Assembly: GCF_000472705.1 (NCBI RefSeq)
Contig: NZ_AXAE01000017.1
Span: 1 to 64,000 of the forward strand
Length of the DNA: 64,000 nt
Direction of reading: 5' to 3'
Source of the DNA: Mesorhizobium erdmanii USDA 3471
GTDB lineage: Bacteria; Pseudomonadota; Alphaproteobacteria; Rhizobiales; Rhizobiaceae
Shown piece after piece: positions 55,616 to 64,000 of the stretch. Position 1 is the stretch's first letter, and each line of letters starts with the position of its first letter. A program made the position numbers and the translations under genes. Under the pieces are notes generated by a model. That model made no database searches. It saw nothing but the letters and a program-made list of their open reading frames with translations, and was not told where the DNA came from.

Positions 55616-56305
55616 TCAGGCGTCGGCTGACCATTCCGACAGTGCCGCGATCACGCTTTTCAGCTCCGCCCATCGGCGGATGACCGTTTCAGCGCCGGCC
55701 TCTGTCAACGCATCGGCGTGGCCGGGATAGCTGTGGCTGGCGCCGGTGAAGCCGATCACGCGCATGCCGGCCGCCCTGGCGCCGGCAACGCCGTGCACGG
55801 AATCCTCGATGACGAAAGTGTTCGCCGGGTTCGCATCGAACTTTTCCGCCGCGAGCAGGAAGACGTCCGGGGCAGGCTTGGTCTTTTTGCTCGGTATCTC
55901 CAGCGCGGAGAAGATACGGCCTGCGAAAAACGGCAGTAGATGCACCTTCTCCAGCATGAATTCTATCCGCTCCGAGCGTGAGTTGGAGCAGATGCAGCGT
56001 TGCGTCATGACCGAGGCGACCGCTTCGCGCACGCCCTCTATGGCACGAACATCGCTGCGCAATTTCCTGTCGACGAGCTCTTCGGCGCGGTCGATCAGCG
56101 AGGCCTGGAACGGGATCTTGGACTTCTCCTCGATCCGCATCAGGATGTCCTTGAACGTCAGGCCCGCATAGGTCTCGGCAACCTCTTCGGCCGAAATCTC
56201 ATATCCGGCCAGCGTTATCAGCTCGGCCTCGACCCGCGCGGCGATGATTTCGGAATCGACGAGCACGCCGTCGCAATCGAAGATGACAAGGTTTGGCTGG
56301 GGCAT
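55616..56305 (-). CDS. HAD-superfamily hydrolase (subfamily IA, phosphatase-like)
   Basis: A 229-residue enzyme with motif I LVIFDCDGVLVDSEIIAARV, motif II Ser in CICSNSRSERI, motif III Lys in KKTKPAPDVFL and motif IV VIEDSVHGVAGARAAGM. The cap region is alpha-helical. It is probably a sugar-phosphate phosphatase or phosphoglucomutase relative; the substrate cannot be told. Confidence 0.9.
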   Translation of the reverse strand: MPQPNLVIFDCDGVLVDSEIIAARVEAELITLAGYEISAEEVAETYAGLTFKDILMRIEEKSKIPFQASLIDRAEELVDRKLRSDVRAIEGVREAVASVMTQRCICSNSRSERIEFMLEKVHLLPFFAGRIFSALEIPSKKTKPAPDVFLLAAEKFDANPANTFVIEDSVHGVAGARAAGMRVIGFTGASHSYPGHADALTEAGAETVIRRWAELKSVIAALSEWSADA

Positions 56306-56457
56306 GGTGATCCGGACAAAGGCAGGATGGAGGAATGGCCGCTACGGGCTCAGGCGGGGCGGCATACACCAACGGTGGGGTCTTCGCAAACCTGGCAAGC
56401 GATCGCGTTGGCCTTCACCGAATATTTACGCTGATCGGTAACCATAACAGCGAGTAA

Positions 56458-57618
<1,161 letters not shown>

Positions 57619-57683
57619 ACCCCTGCCGCCTGCCGCCTTCGTGTTGATTCAAGATCTTAGCGGATCGCCGCAAGCGATTCGGA

Positions 57684-58295
57684 TCACGCCTTGATTCCGA
57701 ACCGCTCAAGGTCTGCCTTAAGCGTCGTGGCGTCGGTGAACAGTACAGCTTGCCAGCCAGCAGCCTTGGCGCCGTCGACATTCTTCTGGCTGTCGTCGAT
57801 GAACAGCGACGCCACCGGATCGAGGTCGAATGAGGCGACGTGGTGGTCGTAGATCCTGCGGTCCGGCTTGATCAGGCCGATCTCGGCCGACACGGTGATG
57901 CCACGCGGGCGGTCAAGGAATGGAAAGCGGCCGCGCGCCTCGATGAAGGTGTCGGCGGCCCAGTTGGTCAGCAGCGTTACATCGTGGCCGGTGTCGATCA
58001 GTCTCTCCAGGATGGCGACGCTGTCGTCATAGGCGTGCGGCGCCATTTCATGCCAGTGACGGCGGAAATTGCGGATGTTTTCCGCATGATCGGGATGCTC
58101 GGCGATGGCAAGCGCCTCGGCCTCTTCCCAGGTCCGGCCGCGATCCTGCTCGATGTTCCAGTCATGCGTGCAGACATTGTCGAAGAACCACTTTCTCTCC
58201 TCGGCATCGGGAATGAGGCGACTGAACGGAATGTTGGGGTCGTAGTGGACCAGCACCTTGCCGATGTCGAAAACGATGTGGCGGATTTCAGTCAT
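57684..58295 (-). CDS. HAD family hydrolase (haloacid dehalogenase/epoxide hydrolase N-domain-like type)
   Basis: A 203-residue protein with motif I RHIVFDIGKVLVHYDPNIPF, motif II LLTNWAADTF, Lys in GLIKPDRRIYDHH and motif IV SLFIDDSQKNVDGAKAAGW. The first motif reads DIGKV with the second Asp replaced, as in YihX-like members. The start at 58295 has GAGGC upstream. The substrate is unknown. Confidence 0.88.
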   Translation of the reverse strand: MTEIRHIVFDIGKVLVHYDPNIPFSRLIPDAEERKWFFDNVCTHDWNIEQDRGRTWEEAEALAIAEHPDHAENIRNFRRHWHEMAPHAYDDSVAILERLIDTGHDVTLLTNWAADTFIEARGRFPFLDRPRGITVSAEIGLIKPDRRIYDHHVASFDLDPVASLFIDDSQKNVDGAKAAGWQAVLFTDATTLKADLERFGIKA

Positions 58296-58327
58296 GAAGC
58301 CTCTTTCAATGCTGGCGTTGCTTTGGT

Positions 58328-58402
58328 GCATGTCGCCAAAAGTGTGCGGCGGTTCGCGGAAAACGACATACAAAAATCAAACGATCCAAAGCACGTCGCG
58401 GT
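58328..58402 (+). repeat. Single copy of the dispersed nested-palindrome repeat
   Basis: GCATGTCG (58328-58335) and CGACATAC (58364-58371) are the outer arms, with CCAAAAGTG and CGGCGGTT inside and the tail CCAAAGCACGTCGCGGTG. Located between the HAD gene and mutY; its tail forms one arm of the mutY hairpin. Confidence 0.75.
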
Positions 58403-58431
58403 GTAACCACCTCACATTCGACGTGCTTTGG
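58386..58431 (-). terminator. Probable mutY terminator, one arm inside the mutY coding end
   Basis: CCAAAGCACGTCG (58386-58398) is exactly complementary to CGACGTGCTTTGG (58419-58431), a 13-bp stem with a 20-base loop. On the minus strand the stem is followed by ATCGTTTGATTTTTG. The upstream arm encodes the last residues of MutY and the downstream arm is the tail of the dispersed repeat. Confidence 0.6.
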
Positions 58432-59542
58432 TCGCGCCGGGTATCGCAGCCTCGATTGCCTTTTTAATGACAGTTGGCAGGGCCTCTCCGGAAATTTCGT
58501 GGGCCAGCGACCAGAAATGCCCTGCGGGTGCATCACCTTTGATGTCGGCGTGAAAGACGTCGAGCTCCAGCGCGAAATGGGTGAAGACATGGGTGATTGT
58601 TCCGGCGCGCCGCCAGTCGCCGGGAAAGGGTGCCGCCGCCGGCGTGGTGGCACCGTCCCCCCGCGCCGTCCAGGCCGTGGTCGGCACTTCGGTCATGCCG
58701 CCGAGCAAACCTTTCTCGGGCCGTTTGCGCAGAAGAATGGCGCCGTCCTCACGCTCGGCGATGAAAGCCGCGCCGCGCCGCAGCGGCTTGTCGGCTTTTG
58801 GCAGCCGCACCGGGAAATTTTCGGGATCGCCCGAGACGACGGCGCTGCAATCTTCGCGCAGCGGGCACAACATGCAGCGCGGTCGGCGCGGCGTGCAGAT
58901 CGTGGCGCCGAGATCCATCATCGCCTGAGCGAAGTCGCCCGGCCTTGCCGCCGGCACCATGGCCTCGACATGGGCACGGATCCCGGCCTTGGCTTCGCTC
59001 AGCGGCGTGGTGATCGAAAACAGCCGTGATATGACGCGTTCGACATTGCCATCGACAACCGCGGCGGGGCGGTCGAAGGCGATGGCCGTGATCGCCGCCG
59101 ATGTGTAGGCGCCGATGCCGGGCAGGTCTCGCAAGCCTGCCTCGGTGTCGGGAAACCGGCCGCCGCGCGCCGCCACCAGATCGGCGCAGGCCTTGAGGTT
59201 GCGGGCGCGGGAGTAATACCCCAGCCCCGCCCAGGCCTTCATCACATCCTCGGTTGGCGCCGCGGCCAGCGCCTCGACATCGGGCCATTTCTCGACAAAG
59301 GCGCGGAAATAGGCCTTCACCGCCTCGACCGTGGTCTGCTGCAGCATGACTTCGGACAGCCAGATGCGGTATGGGTCGGGGCGGACACCGCGTGCATGCT
59401 CGCGCGGGCTCACGCGCCACGGCAATTCGCGATGATGCACGTCGTACCAGGCCAGAAGGCGCGACGCGGTATCGTCCGGAATCGCCTTGCGAGTCTGGGC
59501 CTTGGGGGACTGGGCCTTGCGGGTCTGCTCTGCTGATGCCAT
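58412..59542 (-). CDS. mutY: A/G-specific adenine glycosylase
   Basis: Removes adenine mispaired with 8-oxoguanine. A 376-residue protein with PYRIWLSEVMLQQTTVEAVK, the helix-hairpin-helix LPGIGAYTSAAITAIAFD with catalytic Asp in AVVDGNVERVISR, and the iron-sulfur Cys set CTPRRPRCMLCPLREDC. The C-terminal NUDIX-like domain recognises 8-oxoG. The ATG at 59542 (MASAEQTRKAQSPKA) is used; the longer frame to 59932 lies antisense to the DUF721 gene. Confidence 0.95.
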   Translation of the reverse strand: MASAEQTRKAQSPKAQTRKAIPDDTASRLLAWYDVHHRELPWRVSPREHARGVRPDPYRIWLSEVMLQQTTVEAVKAYFRAFVEKWPDVEALAAAPTEDVMKAWAGLGYYSRARNLKACADLVAARGGRFPDTEAGLRDLPGIGAYTSAAITAIAFDRPAAVVDGNVERVISRLFSITTPLSEAKAGIRAHVEAMVPAARPGDFAQAMMDLGATICTPRRPRCMLCPLREDCSAVVSGDPENFPVRLPKADKPLRRGAAFIAEREDGAILLRKRPEKGLLGGMTEVPTTAWTARGDGATTPAAAPFPGDWRRAGTITHVFTHFALELDVFHADIKGDAPAGHFWSLAHEISGEALPTVIKKAIEAAIPGATKARRM

Positions 59543-59596
59543 TGATCGTGTATTGGCCTGGCCGGTATCTGCTGGGGTCGTGGCTGGAGAACGTAC

Positions 59597-60106
59597 ATGG
59601 CAGGGAGAACGCCCTACGGCAATCCCGTCCCGGTGAGCGATCTTGCGACCAAAATCCTCGATCCGGTGCTGCGCAAGCGGGCAGGCATCTCGATTGGTCT
59701 TGTCCAATCCTGGGAAGAGATCGCCGGACCGCGGCTGGCCAGTCGATCGCGGCCCGAAAAAATCCAGTGGCCGCGCCGCCTGCATGAGGACGATCCGTTC
59801 GAGCCAGCGGTGCTCGTTATCGCCTGCGAGGGCATGGCGGCGCTTCATCTGCAACACGAGACCGGCGAGATCATCAACCGGGTCAACGCCTTCCTCGGCT
59901 TTACGGCGATAGGCCGCATCAGAATCGTGCAAAAACCGGTGACGACGGACAAAGGACAGCCTAAACCGACCTTCAGGCCCTTGACGGCGGTGGAGCAGAA
60001 CAAGTTGTCCAGCACGGTCGAACGGATCGAGGATGACGGGCTGCGCGCCTCGCTGGAACGGCTTGGCGCAACCATTTTGGGTGAAAGAAAGTCGAAAACC
60101 CCTTGA
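59597..60106 (+). CDS. DUF721 (DciA-like) protein
   Basis: A 169-residue protein with the DUF721 core LDPVLRKRAGISIGLVQSWE followed by EIAGPRLASRSRPEKI and VLVIACEGMAALHLQHETGE. DciA proteins of this family load the replicative helicase in bacteria lacking DnaC, and this gene may do so here. It is divergent from mutY with 54 bp between starts and on the same strand as the DsbA-like and smc genes. Confidence 0.85.
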   Translation: MAGRTPYGNPVPVSDLATKILDPVLRKRAGISIGLVQSWEEIAGPRLASRSRPEKIQWPRRLHEDDPFEPAVLVIACEGMAALHLQHETGEIINRVNAFLGFTAIGRIRIVQKPVTTDKGQPKPTFRPLTAVEQNKLSSTVERIEDDGLRASLERLGATILGERKSKTP

Positions 60107-60260
60107 AGACAGTCATCGATTTGTCGTCAACATCTCGCATTCGTGATCACATCGGTCAGGTTTCGCGATTGGATTGGGGATGGAGATGCCTTAATTCGCG
60201 CCAACTCTCGCCTTTTCGTGCCTTTGCATTGCAAAATTCAACCCTTGTCAGGTGATTCGT

Positions 60261-61004
60261 ATGAACCGTCCTCCGTTCGGCAAAAGTCTGTCTCGCAGAA
60301 ACGTCCTGTCTTCGCTGGCCGCCATCCCGGCGGTGGCCCTGCTCGCCGCCTGCAGCAACTCCGGCGAAGAGGCCAAGGCGGCGGATGTGAAGCCAGCTGA
60401 TCCGGCCGCTCCCGCAAAGCCGGCCACCCCGGCTGCCGTTCAGGTTCCCGAGTCTCAGGGCAATGTCGACATGGCCGAACTGCTGAAGCCGGGCGCGCTG
60501 CCCGACAAGCAGCTCGGCAAGGACGATGCCAAGGTGACGATCGTCGAATACGCTTCGATGACCTGCCCGCACTGCGCGCATTTCGCCGAGACCACCTTCC
60601 CGGATCTGAAGACCAAGTACATCGACACCGGCAAGGCGCGCTATATCCTGCGCGAATTCCCGTTCGATCCGAGCGCGGAAGCCGGTTTCATGCTGGCGCG
60701 CTGCGCCAAGGATAACTATTTCCCGATGGTGGACGTGCTGTTCAGGCAGCAGGCGAACTGGGTTGGCGTGTCGAACACCAAGGATGCGCTGCTGCAAATC
60801 TCGAAGCTCGCCGGTTTTACACAGGAGTCGTTCGAGGCCTGCTTGACGGACCAGAAACTTCTGGACGATGTGAGATCGGTCCAGAAGCGCGGCGCCAATG
60901 AATTCAAGGTCGACTCGACACCGACCTTCTTCATCAACGGTAAGACCTACAAAGGGGCGATGTCGATTGAGGAAATGTCGGCCATCATCGACCCTCTGCT
61001 CTGA
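60261..61004 (+). CDS. DsbA-family thioredoxin-fold lipoprotein
   Basis: A 247-residue protein with a lipoprotein-like signal (NVLSSLAAIPAVALLAACSN), a Pro/Ala linker and a DsbA-like domain. The active site is in VEYASMTCPHCAHFAETTFP and the cis-Pro loop in VDSTPTFFINGKTYKG. Likely a periplasmic thiol oxidoreductase. The ATG at 60261 follows CAGGTGATTCGT; a GTG at 60252 is possible. Confidence 0.9.
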   Translation: MNRPPFGKSLSRRNVLSSLAAIPAVALLAACSNSGEEAKAADVKPADPAAPAKPATPAAVQVPESQGNVDMAELLKPGALPDKQLGKDDAKVTIVEYASMTCPHCAHFAETTFPDLKTKYIDTGKARYILREFPFDPSAEAGFMLARCAKDNYFPMVDVLFRQQANWVGVSNTKDALLQISKLAGFTQESFEACLTDQKLLDDVRSVQKRGANEFKVDSTPTFFINGKTYKGAMSIEEMSAIIDPLL

Positions 61005-61061
61005 CATCAGGTCAGCGCTGAAGCGGCAGCGCTTCGGCGCTCGCCTTTATGGGGCGCGTGA

Positions 61062-64000
61062 ATGAAGTTTTCGCGCCTTCGTCTCCTCGGTTTCAAGTCC
61101 TTCGTCGAGCCCGGCGAGTTCGTCATCGAACGCGGCCTCACGGGTATTGTCGGGCCGAATGGCTGCGGCAAGTCGAACCTTGTCGAGGCGCTGCGTTGGG
61201 TGATGGGCGAAAGCTCCTACAAGAACATGCGCGCGTCCGGCATGGACGACGTCATCTTCTCCGGCTCGGGCACGCGGCCCGCCCGCAACACCGCCGAAGT
61301 CACGCTTTTCCTCGACAATACCGACCGTTCGGCGCCCGCCGCCTTCAACGACGCCGATGAGTTGCAGGTGTCGCGACGTATCGAGCGCGAGGCCGGCTCC
61401 CTCTATCGCATCAATGGCAAGGAAGCGCGCGCCAAGGACGTGCAGCTTCTGTTTGCCGACCAGTCGACCGGCGCGCGCTCGCCCTCGATGGTCGGGCAGG
61501 GCCGTATCGGCGAACTGATCCAGGCCAAGCCGCAGGCGCGCCGTGCGCTGCTCGAAGAGGCCGCCGGCATTTCAGGCCTGCACACCCGCCGCCACGAGGC
61601 GGAATTGCGGCTGAAAGCGGCAGAACAGAACCTCGAACGCCTGGACGACGTCGTCGGCGAACTGGAAAGCCAGATCGAAAGCCTGAAGCGCCAGGCGCGC
61701 CAGGCCTCCCGCTTCAAGAACCTCTCGGCCGATATCCGCAAGGCTGAGGCAACACTGCTGCATCTGCGCTGGACGCTGGCCAAGACGCAGGAAGGCGAGG
61801 CGCGCTCGGCGCTGGCGGTCGCCACGGCACTGGTCGGCGATCGCGCCTCCGCGCAGATGGCCGCCGCCAGGGAGCAAGGCATCGGCGCTCATCGCCTGCC
61901 GGACCTGCGTGACGCCGAAGCCGCCGCTGCGGCCGCCTTCCAGCGCCTGTCGATCGCCAAGTCGCAGATCGAGGAGGAGGCCGGCCGCATCCGCAATCGC
62001 CAGGCCGAAATCGAGCGCCGCTTGCAGCAACTCGACGGCGACATCGCCCGCGAGGAGCGGATGGTGCGTGACAATGCCGATGTTCTCGAACGGCTTCGCA
62101 CCGAAGAAGCCGCGTTGAATTCCGAGAACGCCGGTGCGGCGGAACGCGAGGCCACCACCCGTGCGGCGTTCGAACAGGCGGCATCGACGCTTGCGCAAAG
62201 CGAAGCCAGGCTTGCCGCGCTGACCGCCGAACGGGCCGAGGCTGCCGCCTCGCGCCATCAGATCGAACGCACGCTGCGTGAAACCGCCGAGCGCCGCGAC
62301 CGTTTTGCCCGGCAGCTCGCCGAGGTCGACCGCGAATTGTCGGACATCCTCTCCAAGGTCGCCGGCCTGCCGGATCCGGCCGAAAAGCGTGTTCTGGTCG
62401 AACAGGCCATGGCGTTGCTGGAAGAGGCCGAGGGCGCCGTGGCGCAGGCCGAGCAGTCGGTCATCGATGCCCGCGCCACCGAAAGCGCTGCCCGTCCGCC
62501 GCTTCAGGATGCCAAAGCCGAACTGGCGGGCATCGAGACGGAAGCCCGCACCCTGGCCAAGATCCTCAACGCCGCCAGCGGCGATCTCTTCCCTTCGGTG
62601 CTCGAGCAGATCAGTGTCGAGCGCGGCTTCGAGACGGCGCTGGGGGCCGCCCTTGGCGAAGATCTCGACGTGCCGCTCGACCGCAGCGCCCCGGCGCATT
62701 GGGGCGAAAGCCAGATCCAGCCGGGCGACGCGGCGCTGCCGGAGGGCATCAAGAGCCTTGCCAACGTGGTTCGTGCCCCGGCGCAGCTTGCCCGCCGCCT
62801 GGCGCAGATCGGCATTGTCGATGCTTCCGACGGCCGCCGGTTGCAGGCGCTGCTTGCGCCGGGCCAGCGTCTGGTCAGCCGCGAAGGCGCGCTGTGGCGC
62901 TGGGACGGTCTGATCGCCAGCGCCGATGCGCCGACCGCCGCGGCACAGAGGCTGGCGCAGAAGAACCGGCTTGCCGAACTCGATGCCGAGGCGGTTCAGG
63001 CGACACTTGTCCTGCGCCAGGCCGAGGAGGCGCTGGCACAGGCGGAGCAAGCGCTTCGCCAGGCGAGCGAGGCCGAACGCAGCACGCGCCAGGCCGGACG
63101 CGACGCCCAGCATCGGCTGGACGCCGCCCGCAACGCGCTGGCCGAAGCCGAAAAGGCCGGCGGCGAACTGGCGAGCCGCCGCGCCGCCCTGGATGAAGCA
63201 CGCGCGCGCATCGTCGACAGCCATGAGGAGACCTCGGCGGCTTTCGTCGAGGCCGAAATGCTGCTGCAGGACGCGCCCGATCTCGGCGACCTGCAATTGC
63301 AGCTCGAACAGTCCTCGGCCAATGTCTCGCGCGACCGCGCCACGCTGGCCGACGCGCGGGCCGTCCATGAAGGGCTGCGGCGCGAAGCGGAGGCACGCAT
63401 ACGCCGGCTCGATGCCATTGGCGCCGAACGCAGCAACTGGCTGGTGCGGGCCGAAAACGCCTCGACGCAGATCGCCTCGCTCGGTGAACGCAAGGCCGAG
63501 GCCGAGGCCGAGCGTGAACGGCTGGCCGATGCGCCCGACGAGATCGACGCCAAGCGGCGGGCATTGCTGTCGCAGCTCACCGAGGCCGAGACCTTGCGCA
63601 AGGCGGCCGCCGATCGCCTGCAGGAAGCGGAGAACAAGCAGGCCGAGTTCGACAAATTGGCCACCGGCGCCATCCAGTCGCTAGCCGAGGCGCGCGAGAC
63701 CCGGGTGCGCGCCGAAGAGCGGCTGACGGCGGCCGACGAGCGCCGGCTGGAGGTCGAGGCGCGCATCCAGGAAACGCTGAACACGCCGCCGCATCTGGTC
63801 ATCCGTCACACCGGCCTTGAAGCCGACGATCCGATGCCCGAGATGGCCGAGATTGAACGCCAGCTCGACCGGCTGAAGATCGAGCGCGAACGGCTCGGCG
63901 CCGTCAATCTGCGCGCCGAGGAAGAGCAGAAGGAGCTGTCCGACCGGCTGGAGGCGATCGTCTCCGAGCGCGAGGACATCATCGAGGCGATCCGCAAGCT
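61062..64000 (+). CDS. smc: Chromosome segregation/condensation ATPase SMC (3' truncated by window end)
   Basis: The frame is open from the ATG at 61062 to the window end, giving 979 residues of an expected 1150 or so. It begins MKFSRLRLLGFKSFVEPGEF and has Walker A GIVGPNGCGKSNLVEALRWV, a long coiled coil, a hinge domain at roughly residues 500-630 (SGDLFPSVLEQISVERGFET onward), and the returning coiled coil. The C-terminal Walker B head lies outside. SMC compacts and segregates chromosomes with ScpA and ScpB, which are not in the window. Confidence 0.95.
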   Translation, partial: MKFSRLRLLGFKSFVEPGEFVIERGLTGIVGPNGCGKSNLVEALRWVMGESSYKNMRASGMDDVIFSGSGTRPARNTAEVTLFLDNTDRSAPAAFNDADELQVSRRIEREAGSLYRINGKEARAKDVQLLFADQSTGARSPSMVGQGRIGELIQAKPQARRALLEEAAGISGLHTRRHEAELRLKAAEQNLERLDDVVGELESQIESLKRQARQASRFKNLSADIRKAEATLLHLRWTLAKTQEGEARSALAVATALVGDRASAQMAAAREQGIGAHRLPDLRDAEAAAAAAFQRLSIAKSQIEEEAGRIRNRQAEIERRLQQLDGDIAREERMVRDNADVLERLRTEEAALNSENAGAAEREATTRAAFEQAASTLAQSEARLAALTAERAEAAASRHQIERTLRETAERRDRFARQLAEVDRELSDILSKVAGLPDPAEKRVLVEQAMALLEEAEGAVAQAEQSVIDARATESAARPPLQDAKAELAGIETEARTLAKILNAASGDLFPSVLEQISVERGFETALGAALGEDLDVPLDRSAPAHWGESQIQPGDAALPEGIKSLANVVRAPAQLARRLAQIGIVDASDGRRLQALLAPGQRLVSREGALWRWDGLIASADAPTAAAQRLAQKNRLAELDAEAVQATLVLRQAEEALAQAEQALRQASEAERSTRQAGRDAQHRLDAARNALAEAEKAGGELASRRAALDEARARIVDSHEETSAAFVEAEMLLQDAPDLGDLQLQLEQSSANVSRDRATLADARAVHEGLRREAEARIRRLDAIGAERSNWLVRAENASTQIASLGERKAEAEAERERLADAPDEIDAKRRALLSQLTEAETLRKAAADRLQEAENKQAEFDKLATGAIQSLAEARETRVRAEERLTAADERRLEVEARIQETLNTPPHLVIRHTGLEADDPMPEMAEIERQLDRLKIERERLGAVNLRAEEEQKELSDRLEAIVSEREDIIEAIRK

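Noticed and set aside
61572..63368. 598-codon minus-strand frame
   Set aside because: Antisense of the smc coiled-coil region, whose own frame is continuous with clear Walker A and hinge features.

Overview
The window is a GC-rich chromosomal segment of an alphaproteobacterium of the order Hyphomicrobiales (Rhizobiales), most like Mesorhizobium or a close relative. This rests on protein content and gene order: ctaC-ctaD-ctaB-coxF-ctaG-ctaE-DUF983-SURF1-ispH-thrB-rnhA preceded by tldD and an IalB-family gene, plus ccrM (GANTC methylase), the thrC/M16-peptidase block and the DUF721/DsbA/SMC block. No rRNA, tRNA, CRISPR array, phage or plasmid functions were seen. Most of the window is core genome with small accessory insertions.

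Layout. 1-230: 3' remnant of a transposase. 390-3254: ubiA, a LysR regulator and a divergent PhyH-type dioxygenase. 3535-6302: purD, a secreted GH25-type lysozyme and a small Cys/His protein. 6408-9071: an acyl-CoA dehydrogenase and enoyl-CoA hydratase pair behind a 16-bp dyad. 9084-12804: pdxH, a lipoprotein with a TTG start, a DnaJ-class co-chaperone, fabI and a histidine phosphatase. 12821-13866: an intact IS481-family element inserted at the stop codon of a DUF1344 gene. 14311-16628: aroC and ribB (degenerate GTP-cyclohydrolase II half). 16681-18629: a divergent MFS transporter/TetR pair with three identical-core operators. 18720-23243: a membrane protein, bluB under a cobalamin riboswitch, an HDAC-like amidohydrolase, xseB, DUF2277 and pirin. 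23245-23400: a 55-bp tandem repeat. 23539-28466: dxs, GFA protein, tlyA and an RNA methyltransferase. 28607-33179: a caspase-fold protein lacking both catalytic residues, a PsiF-repeat protein, a transglutaminase-like cysteine peptidase and a VapBC module. 33257-45640: tldD, the IalB-family gene and the aa3 oxidase and assembly block running into ispH, thrB and rnhA. 45645-64000: redox and envelope genes, yqgE, a tight minus-strand operon (thrC, M16 peptidase, GNAT, GGDEF/EAL), ccrM, two HAD phosphatases, mutY, DUF721, a DsbA-like lipoprotein and a truncated smc.

How genes work together. The 35.7-42.4 kb block builds cytochrome c oxidase: subunits II, I and III, heme O synthase, the CuB chaperone and SURF1. 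Hairpins after ctaD and ctaE may set relative dosage. bluB makes the lower ligand of B12 and appears to be controlled by B12. The TetR/MFS pair is a likely self-contained efflux switch.

The most interesting signals are: (i) the IS481 insertion whose CTAG target duplication is the stop codon of genes on both strands; (ii) the pseudo-caspase; (iii) a dispersed nested-palindrome repeat at four intergenic loci; (iv) three perfect CATACG-N3-CGTATG operators; (v) antisense overlap of an extended BluB C-terminus with its neighbour. I did not find an unambiguous new multi-gene system.
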